A stretch of DNA of 64,000 bases from the NCBI RefSeq assembly GCF_020520425.1, contig NC_079487.1:55714719-55778718 (forward strand), read 5' to 3'. How positions within the stretch are numbered: position 1 is the stretch's first letter; each line of letters opens with the position of its first letter. The notes beneath the pieces were generated by a model. It had not been told where the DNA came from, made no database searches, and saw only the letters and a program-made list of their open reading frames with translations. This DNA comes from Spinacia oleracea (lineage: Eukaryota > Streptophyta > Magnoliopsida > Caryophyllales > Amaranthaceae). This document shows, piece after piece, positions 1 to 10,689 of this stretch. A program made the translations under genes and the position numbers.

Positions 1-172
1 AAAAATTAGGTGGGAATATGGGTAGAATCTTTAGGTATTTTGGTAATTAGATAGAAATGTAAGGGCATTTTAGGATAAAATGTATGTCCAAAAATAGAAT
101 AGATTCTAAATGGATACAACAATATGAAACACTTAAAATGGAAACGGATACAACAAAAAGAAACGGAGGGAG
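1..172. mobile_element. Stowaway-like MITE, right-hand part
   Basis: The stretch ends in GAAACGGAGGGAG followed by TA. This is the reverse complement of the CTCCCTCCGTTTC terminus typical of plant Stowaway (Tc1/mariner-derived) MITEs, which insert at TA. The body is AT-rich and non-coding. The other terminus lies left of the window, so length and internal fold cannot be tested here. The call rests on one terminus only. Confidence 0.5.
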
Positions 173-916
173 TAATTGGTACTGATTAGTAGGGAATGGG
201 TAGACCAATAACATACAAATTTATACCAATAACATACTAAATTTGTACTAATAGAGGTTGTTTGCATCCCAAATGGACGCTCGATGATATTGCTATAGCC
301 AACCCCAAGGAATCACAAAGGAAATATGGTAAAGTGACATCAGAGTTGGTTATACAAACAAGCTTGTACAAGGGGAAAGCTCTAGCGTGAAACGATAAGT
401 TGGTTGTGCTACGCTGTAATAAATAGGCAAGAGTAGAGAGAGAAAGGCATGTGAATTCTGTGGTGTAATAAACAGTGCGAGATAACTTCCACCTCAAGAA
501 AGTGGGAAGGTTGTAATTAGTTAATTACGCTGATTAGCTAATACAATAAATTTCTTGCCTATAATACTCCGCATATGCAGTTTCATTAAGCCATAAAAAC
601 ACAAAAAATACGATTAAGCTACCTGATTACTAGGAATTCCTAGCAAGGACTTTATAGATATGATGATATTTGCTTGTATAACTTAGCACATTAAACAACA
701 TGAAGTATTAACTATCCTAACAGGCCAACAATGAATGCAGTTTCAGTTCCCTATGGTCTATACTCTATACATAGAAGACACAACAAGCAGCTGGTATTGG
801 TTAACTTATATCTTCCAGGATCACATATTTCTAAAATCCCTATTTCCTGGTCACTGGTAGCAACGAAGAAAGCAAGGAACAAAATTTTTGACTACAAGTC
901 CAAGAAAATTACGCAC
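173..916. other. Intergenic, nothing recognised
   Basis: AT-rich DNA with only short open frames and no domain motif I recognise. I looked on the minus strand for the downstream exons of the reductase-like gene that starts to the right and did not find them. Confidence 0.5.
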
Positions 917-1606
917 CTTTGTTTCCCTACAGAGATTTGGATCAGAAAACCTGGTTTCATCAACAACCACTTCCGGAGTTCGAGGTTTTCCATTACAACT
1001 GCTGCAATTGAAGATGTCAGCACCACTCCTTTTATTAATGGGACTTTTGCACAGGCATTGAGAACATTAAGTGTTCCCTTCAAAGCAGGATCAAGCTATT
1101 CAACCTGATATGAAGAAGTCGAGAAAACAGGTCAAGAAGGAAAGAATCAGACTAATGCGAGTTGGTTTGTAAATGCTACTTTCTAAGTGTTTTATGAACC
1201 CCTCTCCTACAACAATGATAACTACAGATCCCACTATTCTCAGAGTTTAGGTAGGTACAAACTACAAATGAGAAGGCTTAGAAAGCACTTGTCTAAAAAG
1301 GAACACATGCACACAGTTCATAGGCCATTAGTACAGTAAAGAATGAAATTGTACATGAAAAACCCCTCACTTTGCCATGTTTGATGAGCATCATGCAAAA
1401 AAAGAAACAAAGAAATGAGCGAAGAAAAAGTTGAACCTCTAGGTCTTTAACATCATGGTAGAAGGGAGAAGCAATGCGAAAAACACCTTCACACCCCTCC
1501 ACAACAGTATCAAAATATCCCTCCTCCAATAGCTTTGTAGTAAACAAGTGAAGCAGATCCTTAGCTCCATATAGAGAACGCAAGTGCTCAACTTTCTTTG
1601 GATCAT
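917..1606 (-). pseudogene. Cinnamoyl-CoA reductase-like (SDR) gene fragment, two exons, broken
   Basis: Two minus-strand exons resemble the plant CCR/DFR-like short-chain reductase family (NADPH-dependent reduction of phenylpropanoid or related substrates). Exon A (1606-1437) reads [16 protein letters not shown]... and ...[18 protein letters not shown]. It is bounded by AG at 1608-1607 and GT at 1436-1435. Exon B (1104-917) reads [18 protein letters not shown] and [11 protein letters not shown], the conserved strand carrying the catalytic-region TSSIAA motif, and is also bounded by AG and GT. Exon B has an in-frame TAG near 1097. A frameshift after SIAAVV means that the expected [13 protein letters not shown] continuation lies in another frame. 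The N-terminal Rossmann exon (GxxGxxG) and the C-terminal exons were not found. This is a gene remnant. The exact substrate class (CCR, phenylacetaldehyde reductase or tetraketide pyrone reductase) cannot be told from this part. Confidence 0.8.
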
Positions 1607-3863
1607 CTGCAACAAAAATGAAACATCTATATAAATGAGCTATCCAAATTAAGTTTTTTTTTTTGTTTTGTTAAATGACTGTTACAAATTTCAAGGAGTT
1701 GGTGTACATATAGAGCGCAAGGGAAGATATTTTCATAGTTGGCCATATCTCAACTAATTTGCAAAACGTTGACATATTCCTTCAAGAAACCTAATTGCAA
1801 TTCATTCCCCTATCTGTTACTTATAATCAAATACATCTTTTTATAGGAAAAAAGATTCTCAAGGACAAAACAGATCATTATATACTTTCTATGGAACCCC
1901 CCCTATCCCCTACTCCTCTCATTGTTATCTAATTTCACTCGCCCAAACGTCAATTCTCCCCCCAGCACCTCTCGTTGTTACCTAATCTTTGAATTTTTTA
2001 AAGATACTGGGGGAGTAGGAGCACTTGTAGAAGATTGTAAGGGTTGCAGGATAGCAGAATCCATCAACTGAAACAAGTTAACCCTACACCAAATATAAAG
2101 AAAATAAGTCCAGGTATATCAAAAAGAAATTAGAGCATGTTGCACACAATGGGAGGGAATTTGGTGTTTGGTATAATACTTGCGTGCGAGAGACGAGAGC
2201 AGAGAGTTGAATGCCCTGAGACCTGAGTAGATATTCATAATTATACCAAACTTATTCTCAGATCAAAATTTAACTAAACTGCCAGAGAACTAATATCTAT
2301 CAAACATCTTAAATCAGAACACTATAAAACCTTAAACTTTTTTTTAAGCAGCTTCTGCAGTGTCTGAAACATTATTACATGCCACCTTATCATGGTAATA
2401 AGCGCTCTCACATATTTTGAGACTGACATCACCCAAGGACTCATCTTTTGCTTACTTATAAGAACGTTCTTAGTATGGATGATAATTCCTCTAAATACTG
2501 ATAACAACAAGTTAACAGTATAGTAAACTTAATTGCACACATAAATGCACCAGAATCAATCCAATCAATCTTGTTATTCCTTAATTATATAAAAATGAAT
2601 CATGGAAATCAAAATTTATTGCAACAATATTGATGATAATAACACAACAATTTCCATCTTGAGTATCTACGTGTTTAATCGAAGCAAACACTAACCTAGA
2701 GTATTGAAACTTAACAAAGATTTCAAAGGATATGACTTCTGCTTTCTAACACGCGCTTTCTGTAACACGTACTAATAAGAACTGATATTCTAAGTGACAG
2801 AGGGTAAGTGAAAATTTGGGCACAATTCACATATAATTCTTGAACCAACATGCCATTTGAGAAACTTAGAGGCAAAGGCTAAGTTAAAAATCTTAGTACA
2901 TTTCATGTATAATTCTTGAAATAACACGTCATTGGAGAAATTTACAATTCTCATAAACTAATAAGATATGATATTTTGAGTAAATGATGAAAAAACCTAG
3001 AAGTTAATCATGTATTAGACTCAATGGCATGTCAAAAGATTGAAATAAATATAAAATTTTGACAAAATTTAGAAAAATATCTAAATTGTCCCACGAGGCC
3101 ACGACATACAAAAGAGGTTATGAACAAGGGTATCATAAATTATCAATTTGAAGCTCTCCATACGTCTTATGAGAAATATTGAGATAATAAGAGAGGACAT
3201 AATATAATTAATTGGATAAAAGAGAAACTTAATGTAAAACACAAATTGAAATTCACAATTCATATAACATTAAAGAGAAATCCGAGTGAAAGAAATAACT
3301 AGATTCCTATTGATACTACACAAACCATATTTGAGCAAAATTCATACGGAAAAATATTAATAGGGAAATTGAAAGTGAAATATTACCAACAGTGCGGAGA
3401 GACAATTAGGGATTTAGGGTTGCTGGGGAGTCAAAGAGTGTGTCTGAGATTCGGAAATTAGATCAGTAAAAGTAGATTTTGGGATTTTAAGCTTTACGGA
3501 TCCCCGATTTGCACTTCTCAATCCGGTCAATGGTGGCTTCATTGTGCCATTCATGGTTGCGAGGCCGGTGATGATGACAATGGCAATGGCGGCATTCATA
3601 AAGTGTGTTCTTGAATTGGCTTTTGGATGAGTGTTTGGTCACTCGTAATTTGGGGTTATAAAATGGGTATTTTCTTATTTTTAAAAAATCAACTTCTTTT
3701 TTGTTTTTTTTTAAAAAAAAACTGATAAATATTAGAAAACGCACATTCTTTTTTTCCTTTTGGCAGAAAATAGTTTATTTTTGCCTTTGCCTTTTTGGGA
3801 TTAGCCTTTATTTTCATTGCAAATATTTAATTTTCTTTTTAAAAAAATAAGGAAACACTTCTT
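1607..3863. other. Intergenic upstream of the reductase relic
   Basis: No ORF with recognisable homology. On the minus strand around 3600-3400 the sequence is less AT-rich and contains AACCCTAAATCCCTAA, which looks like a plant 5' leader. It could be the original promoter-proximal part of the reductase gene, but the first coding exon is missing, so this is a guess. The rest is AT-rich with homopolymer runs. Confidence 0.35.
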
Positions 3864-4085
3864 AGTGTTACCATAAAATGTTACCTATTTTAGAAGTGTT
3901 ACCATAAAATGTTACCTATTTGAAAAGTGTTACCATAAATTGTTACCTATTTTAAAAGTGTTACCATAAAATGTTACCTATGTTAAAAGTGTTACCTTGA
4001 GTGTTACATTTTTTTAAAAATGTTACCAAAGTGTTACTTAAAAATCTAGTAATTTTGCATTTCAAAAAGTGTTACCAACGCGTGT
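3864..4085. repeat. 31-bp tandem repeat array
   Basis: At least four head-to-tail units of about 31 bp, each beginning AGTGTTACCATAAAATGTT, are followed by two degenerate units keeping GTGTTACC. Units differ by one to three bases. The array ends just before the scrambled Copia relic. Confidence 0.85.
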
Positions 4086-4106
4086 TACATAAGCTCAATT
4101 ATGTAC

Positions 4107-4271
4107 TAGTTAATATTATTAATTCCACTCGAACTGAAGCGGCCTCTAGCTAGGCATTCAGCTCACTTGATCTCACTGAATTATTAACTTGTTTAATTAA
4201 TTAATACTGAACCGCATTTATTAGACTTAACATTGAATGCATACTTGGACCAAGGGCATTATTTCCTTCAC
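4107..4271 (-). mobile_element. Copia LTR head, inverted fragment
   Basis: The reverse complement begins TGAAGGAAATAATGCCCTTG and continues through the CAAGTGAGCTGAATGCCTAG stretch. This matches the first ~165 bp of the 3' LTR at 14665. Only the LTR start is present. It abuts plus-strand leader sequence at 4272, an arrangement not found in an intact element. Confidence 0.8.
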
Positions 4272-5365
4272 TACATACCATTAATTTTGAATGTAAAATA
4301 TGGTCTAAAGTACCATAAGTTTTATTTAAATATGATATGCGTACCATCAATATGTTGTTATTAGTTTAATTATTGCAAATCCTATTTGATGAAAGTGGCG
4401 CCTCCCTTGGTGAAATTCAAGAACGGATTTTCCAATCCATTTTCAAGACGAAGTTTGAAGTTGAAGCTTCAAGATGAAGTCGGGCCATACTAGATCATAA
4501 TTAATCTTATGCATGTTTAAGATATTTAATGCTTTCAATAAGTCTTGATATTCTACAAGATATTATGGCTTTATTAATATTGCATGATTTAAGGATTTTA
4601 GTTCAATTAAAATCTAACCAACAAAGTAAGAGCCTTAAGTTTAAAACTGTAAAATTGAGTCAAAAGGTGCCATCCCGAAATAACACTTACTCACCTTTAC
4701 ATCAAACTAGAAATAGTTTTACGCCAAAGCGAGGTGTTACTTATTGATTTCATAGGGGGTAAGGTATACATTAGTTGTGAGTACAAGTTGATTTTGGTTG
4801 AATTGAACGATATATGTAAGGAGTCCTTTTATGTTGTGGAAAGTGAGATAAGTTTTCTTAATAAGTTATTTGACGTATCTATCAACCAAGAATAGTTTAT
4901 ATACTATTAGCAACAAATTTCCTTACCTAAAATATTTTATAATTAAGACAAGCCAAACCATACTTAGATCTTTAATGATTTTAAGGATCTTGAATTCATT
5001 TTTATTCACACATAACTTAACACATAAAACTCGAATAAAATGCTTAGTAAATTTGAATTATACACGTTTGCTTGAATTTAATGAATTAAGAGCATGTATG
5101 AATGGTTGTTTATTTGTTTATTCTTTTCAATTTTTGTTTTAATTATAGCAAACAACACTTCATTGAACATTCGGTCAATTCTCGAGAAAGAGAAGTTGAA
5201 CGGGAAAAACTTCATTGGCTGACAAAGGAACATGAAAATAGTTCTAATGAAGGCAGAAAAAGAGTATGTCATAGATGAGGCGATGCCCGAAGCCGCTGGC
5301 GACGGGGTCACTTAGGCATCCCTCAATCGTTGAATTGATGCCAACAAGGATGTAAAATATCTAAT
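4272..5365 (+). pseudogene. Copia leader and N-terminal gag fragment
   Basis: This matches the leader of Copia-1 (about 8950-9836), including GTGGCGCCTCCC and the TTCAAGACGAAG segment, then the gag start from about 5145. The gag translation keeps recognisable words (NSRSILEKEKLNGKNF, AMPEAAGDGV), but the TGG of the DWQRN region is TGA and a CAG is TAG. It stops at 5365, where the DNA switches to antisense RT. It is a non-functional relic related to but diverged from Copia-1. Confidence 0.8.
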
Positions 5366-5679
5366 GCTTGCATCCCTCAAGTATGTACTGTGCTTCTCCT
5401 AGATCCTTTATCGAAAAACACTTCCCTAGCCAAATCTTGACAGAGTTCAACATAGGAATGTCATTTCCGATAAGTAGTATGTCTTCGATATATAATACTA
5501 CAAAAGCAGTTTTTCTCCCACTGACTTTCTTCTATACACCAGATTCGTCTGCGTTCTTGACGAAGCCAAAGTCACTGAATGCTTCATCAAAACGTATATT
5601 CCAGCTCATTGATGCTTGCTTCAATCCATATATGGATTTCTTAAGCTTGCATACCTTTTTAGCATTCTTTGGATCCTCA
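5366..5679 (-). pseudogene. Copia reverse-transcriptase fragment, inverted
   Basis: Read on the minus strand this is the RT segment equivalent to 12626-12925 of Copia-1, including the SIYGLKQA region, the DFGFVKNAD region and the DDILLI-type catalytic neighbourhood. The catalytic region reads as an altered I-E-D-I-type sequence rather than a clean YVDD. It is joined head-on to plus-strand gag at 5365 and runs directly into the Copia-1 5' LTR at 5680. Confidence 0.8.
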
Positions 5680-6126
5680 TGGAGGAAATAATGTCCTTGA
5701 TCCAAGTATGATTCAATGCTAAGTCTAATAAATGCGGTTCAGTAATACATAAATATGCAAGTTAATAATTCAGTGAGATCAAGTGAGCTGAATGCCTAGC
5801 TAGAGGCCGCTTCAGTTCGAGTGGAATTAATCATATTAATCCACAGCTTACTCTTGACTAAACCCGTAGGGTCACACAAATAGCACGTGAATGGATCAAG
5901 TATTTAAGTGAATTAAATGCTCTATTTATGAATATTCGAAATCGACGGATCTCGGTTCCAGTGGGAGCTGAAATCGTCAAAGGCAAAATATGAATACTCC
6001 GGAAACGATGATATTGCCGGAAACGGAAATGTGGATCGTAACGGAAATATAAAAATTATCCAAGTCGTAGATGTTGCCAGAAATGGAAACATGGTACGTA
6101 TCGGAAAATATTATTGGAAATAGAAA

Positions 6127-6234
6127 TATTGCCGGAATCGGAAATATTGCCGGAAACGGAAATATTGCCGGAATCGGAAATATTGCCGGAAACGGAAATA
6201 TTGCCGGAATCGGAAATATTGTCAGAATCGGAAA
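6127..6234 (+). repeat. 18-bp minisatellite inside the LTR
   Basis: About six units of ATTGCCGGAAWCGGAAAT, alternating between two variants. The matching place in the 3' LTR (about 15113-15150) has only about one degenerate unit. The two LTRs therefore differ by repeat copy number. Confidence 0.9.
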
Positions 6235-6812
6235 TAAATTCCGGAAACAAAAATATTAAATATTTGTTCGAATCGGAAATAAATTCCAGAATGGGAAATG
6301 TTGAATATTGTTCGAATCGGAAATGAATTTCGGAATCGGAAAACGAAAAGGAAGCGCGACGTACGAAATAATCGTTGGAAGAGCTTGTTAGACGCAAGGC
6401 CCATCACGAAGCCAGACCCGCGCCTAGCGAAGGCCGCGCAACGAGCAGCAGGCCCAGCCGAGCAAGGCAGGCCCAACCGAGCACCAAGCAAGGCAAGCCC
6501 AACCGAGCACCAAGCAAGGCAAGCCCAACCGAGCAAAGCGAGCAAGGCCAGCAACAACGCTCACGATGGGCCGCGTGCTGCCAGCCTGCTTGGGCCGAGC
6601 CGCGCACCGTGGCCTTATGGGCTACATGTGTGTGGTTTGTGCAATGCTACGAATCCTTAGTCGTTTAGGATTGTTTGATTAATTGTTTTCCTAAATCCAC
6701 AAGAATTATATGTTTCATTAAGCATTAAATTCTAATAGATTAATTTAACTAGAATTCTAATTGCATTAGTAAATTGAATCCTAGTGGAAATCTAAGTCCG
6801 ATATTTCCTCCC

Positions 6813-6820
6813 TATAAATA
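6813..6820 (+). promoter_or_regulatory. Copia-1 LTR TATA box
   Basis: TATAAATA after a pyrimidine-rich stretch. The same box is found at 15673-15680 in the 3' LTR. Its position inside the LTR, upstream of the R/U5 part, fits the retrotransposon promoter. Confidence 0.7.
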
Positions 6821-7182
6821 GGTGATTCATAATCACAATTTATACATCACAATCAATAAGTATTCATATAGTTTAAGTTTAAGGAATAACTTAATAATTT
6901 CTCTAAAATATAATTAAGCTTTCGAATAACATAAAACCTTAGATAATATTCTAGTTAATTGAATCTAAGGCGGATCCGAACGTGTTGTGGACTATCTACG
7001 GAGGGGCAACATTTGGAGTCCTAAACTTTTTCTTGTTCTGTTCGGGAGCAGCTAGGGAAGGCACGCGTCACATGTATGTATCCTAAATTATGCTAATTGA
7101 CTATGTGGCAATTAATATGGATTCCTGGCTTTATGGTTTTTCCGCATGAAATATATGTTTTATATTTGTCATAACCTAACAG

Positions 7183-7196
7183 TGGTATCATGGGCC
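7183..7196 (+). other. Copia-1 primer binding site
   Basis: TGGTATCATGGGCC lies one base after the LTR end. It resembles the TGGTATCAGAGC site complementary to the initiator methionine tRNA used by most plant copia elements. Bases after TGGTATCA have drifted. Confidence 0.8.
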
Positions 7197-9836
7197 TCTA
7201 ATTAATTCGTAATCAATTATAGTAAACATGGTTAAATTTTATAAATTTGCAATGAATTAAAGGGGTGATTAATTTCGTTATATGTAATTAATTGCAAATT
7301 CGTGCGATTATTTCATTATATGTTCGCAGGATTTTCGGCAGTTTAGTCAATAAAGGTCGGAATCGTATAATTTTATAGTGAATATCGCATGTAAACGACG
7401 TTTTAAAATTTTGACTAAAATCATAGATTAGATGCCGAACCCAGAATTCGAAAACTCGAAGCCTAACTATGACTTTTCGGAGGTTTTTGTTTTTCGAACG
7501 CAAAATTTATAATTTTTATGATGTTAAATTAAATATTTGGGAATCTTGTATGTAAATCTTGAATCTATGATTGACCTAATGTATATGTTTAACAATTTTA
7601 AAGCCTAATCTTGTTAATTATACAACCTAATTTGTAATTGTAATTAATTTGTTGAAATTCGAATAATTTAGAATTTTGATTTGATTTTCATAATTAATTA
7701 GCAATTTAATTAGGATCCTATGATTAAAAACCACCATAAAATTTGTTAAAATTGAAAAGTTTTAAAATTTTATGACTTAGATTTGAATCCATGAAAATAA
7801 ATATATTCAGGAATTAATTTGAATAATAAATTTTCGATTTTTGCCCGAATTTAATGAAATTATTATGATTTATTAATTCGTCAATTAAATTAAAGTATAA
7901 AAAATATTACTTTTTTAAAACCGATCACCAATGTTGCACGCACGAAGCAATGGAAGCTAAGTGTTTCCCTTGAGGGGTGTTGCATTGTGCGGGCATGCGA
8001 CGACGAGCAAGGGAGCTCGTCGCCCATGCGGTACAAGGCAACGAGCAACGAGGCATGCGCGTCAACAAGGGTGATGTGCCGTGTGTGCCGTGTGGGGGTT
8101 GAGCAATAAAGGGCATCAATGCAACATAGCGCCAGGCATAAGGCAAGGTAGCAACATACGAGCAAGGGAGCTCGTATGCGCTGCGCATGCCCAGGGCCCA
8201 GCGCTGGCAGCCATCAGCGAGCAGCGAGCACAGCTCGCAGCGATGGGCATCACTCGGCCACTCGTCGCAGGCCTGGGTGCTACTTCCTGCACGCAGCCCA
8301 CGGCGCTCGGCTGTGTTGTGCTTGGGCGAGGCTTGGGCTTCGGCCTAAGGCCTCGCTTTAGTACGTAAGGGCCGTTTTATTTAATTTTTCTCGTTGAAAA
8401 CGATTTTATTTAAATTTAAATTCGTGATTAATTTTTTCTCGGAATTTAATTTTGAATAATTTAATTATTATAAATTTATATATACTAATTATTTTACTAA
8501 AATTAAAACCTTGATAAAATTTAAATTAATTAATTTTAATCAACTGAAAAATAAAATAAAGGATTTAAATAATATTTTATATGAGCTTTAAATTTTAATT
8601 AAATTTGTAAGTTTCCGGTTGGACTAGGAAATACAATTTATGTTTAAAATTCGTAAAGCATGTAAATTTCTTGGTTTTAGTGGGAGCATTTTAGTCATTA
8701 TACTCTTGATTAGGTTTACATTCCTTTAAGGTTAAACCAACTCGATTAGAATTAATAAGGATTGAATAATTTGTAGATTATTGGAACCCTTGATTAATTG
8801 TTGCAAGTATTTATGTGATTCATAATATGTTTTACTAACTTGCTATGTGGGCCATTAATTGATAAATGAATGGGTGAATGGTATATTGTAAATGTACTGT
8901 TTTGCAGGTTATGGAAAGTGACTAGTATGTCCCAAATAGGATAGAAATTATGGTATACGTACCATTAATTTGAATGTAAAATTGGTCTAATGCACCAAAG
9001 TTTTTAATTTTAAATATGGTCTGCGTACCATCAAATAGTTGGAATTAGTTTCAATTATAGCTTATCCTTTTTGAAGAAAATGGCGCCTCCCATGGTGAAA
9101 TTCAAGACGAAGTTTCCAATCCATTTTCAAGGCGGAGTTTGAAGTTGAAGCTTCAAGACGAAGTCGGGAAATACTAGATCACATTTATATCTTATGCATT
9201 CTTTAAGTTATTTATTGCTTTAAATATGTTTTAATTATGCATGAGATTGTGGCTTGATTATGTTGCATGATTATGGATTTTAGTTCACTTAAAATCTAAC
9301 CAACATTGTAAGAGACTTAAGTTCCAAACTTTAAAAATTGAGTTAAAAGGTGCCATGCCAAAATAACACTTACTTGGATAACCTTTACATCAATCTTAGT
9401 AATAGTTTTCCGCCATAGCGAGGTGTTACTTATTGATCCTAAATGGGTAAGGTACACAAATAATTGTGAGTACATATTAGTTATTGTGAAACACAACGAT
9501 ATTAGTAAGGAGTCCTTTTATGTCATGGCAAATGAGATAGGTTTACTTAATAAGTTCTTAGACGTACCTATCAACGAAGAGTAGTTTCTAGCCTATTAGC
9601 AAAGGATTTGCTTACATAAAATATTTTAGAATTGAGTCTAAATACATAATGTGCTTAATTCTTCAATAATTTAAGGATCTTGGAATCATTTTATTCACAC
9701 CTGCCGGAACACATAACTTGAATAAAATGCTAAAAAAATATAAAATTATGCCTGAATGCTAGAATTTAAGTTTACAAGAGAAACCGTGAATGGTTATTTA
9801 TTTGTTTATTCTTTTCAATTGTAGTTTTAACTATAT
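7197..9836 (+). other. Copia-1 untranslated leader
   Basis: A 2.6-kb leader with no supported ORF. It contains a GC-rich island at about 7920-8370, flanked by very AT-rich DNA. The same GC-rich island is seen reversed in Copia-2 at about 24890-25200, so it belongs to the family and is not a recent insertion. Open frames inside it run on both strands and match nothing I know, so I do not call them genes. Confidence 0.7.
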
Positions 9837-10650
9837 ATGGCAAACAACAATTCATTCAACATCCGTTCAATTCTCGAAAAGGAGAAGTTGAGCGGGAAAA
9901 ACTTCCTTGACTGGCAAAGGAACTTGCAAATAGATCTTATGCAGGAAGAAAAGGAGTATGTCCTGGAAGAGGCGATGCCCAAAGCCGCTGGCGACGGGGT
10001 CACTCAGGCAGCCCTCAATTGTTGGATTGATGCCAACAAGGATGTAAAATGTCTAATGCTTGCAACCATGAGTGCAGATGTACAGAAAACGTTCATCAAC
10101 TCAGATGCTTTCACGATCATCAGTGAGTTAAAGAACATGTTCTAAGATCTGGCTCGAGTCGAAAGATTCGAGACCCATAGGAAAAATCTTGAGACCAAGC
10201 TTAAGAAAGGCGAGCCCATAAGTCCACATGTTCTCAAAATGATTGGACTCATTGAGAATATGAGTCGGCTGGATCAACAGTTCTCTCAGGAAATGGCTGT
10301 AGATACCATCCTCCATTCTCTTCATAGCGGGTATATCAGTTCAAGATGAACTACAGTATGAATAGTCTGGATAAAACGCTCACTGAATTTCACGGTATGC
10401 TGAAGACCGTTGAAAAGACGCTCAAAAGTGATAAGCAAGATATGCTTATGGTGCGTGGGGGCAAGTTCAAGAAATCTGGTAAGAAGAGAAATGCTAAGAA
10501 AGGTGGCAAGAAGGCCAGCCCAACTAAGCAAGCTGGCGGCACCAAGTCTGAAAAGAAGAAGGTGAGCCAACCCACTTCTGAATCTGAATGCTTCTACTGC
10601 AAGAAGAAGGGGCATTGGAAGAGAGATTGCTTGAAGCTTAAGGAAGATCA
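9837..10650 (+). pseudogene. Copia-1 gag
   Basis: Nucleocapsid/capsid polyprotein. It begins MANNNSFNIRSILEKEKLSG, then has the LDWQRNL retrotransposon-gag (UBN2-like) segment. A TAA at 10143-10145 interrupts what continues as DLARVERFETHRK. A frameshift near 10333 leads into the frame that starts MNYSMNSLDKTL at 10346. The zinc knuckle CFYCKKKGHWKRDC (from 10589) is intact, CX2CX4HX4C, preceded by a lysine-rich basic stretch. The start is chosen because the same MxNNNSFNIR opening occurs in Copia-2. Confidence 0.88.
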
Positions 10651-10689
10651 TAAGAACGGAACAACCGTTCCATCTTCAGGTATTTTCGT

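Larger units (their letters stand above)
5680..7181 (+). repeat. Copia-1 5' LTR
   Basis: It starts TGGAGGAAATAATG (TGAAGG in the 3' copy) and ends CCTAACA one base before the primer binding site. Length is 1502 bp. It contains an 18-bp minisatellite (6127-6234), a GC-rich block around 6400-6600 with GAGCACCAAGCAAGGC repeats, and a TATA box. It aligns with 14665-16020 throughout apart from indels. Confidence 0.9.

Noticed and set aside
731..1108. 125-codon plus-strand ORF
   Set aside because: It is the shadow of the reductase-like exon on the minus strand.
6298..6668. Open frames of 97-120 codons on both strands in the Copia-1 LTR
   Set aside because: They come from the GC-rich AAGCAAGGC-type repeats; overlapping frames are open on both strands and match no protein. 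The same applies to 15042-15467.
8081..8368. 95-codon plus-strand ORF in the Copia-1 leader
   Set aside because: GC-rich family leader island, no homology recognised, frames open on both strands.
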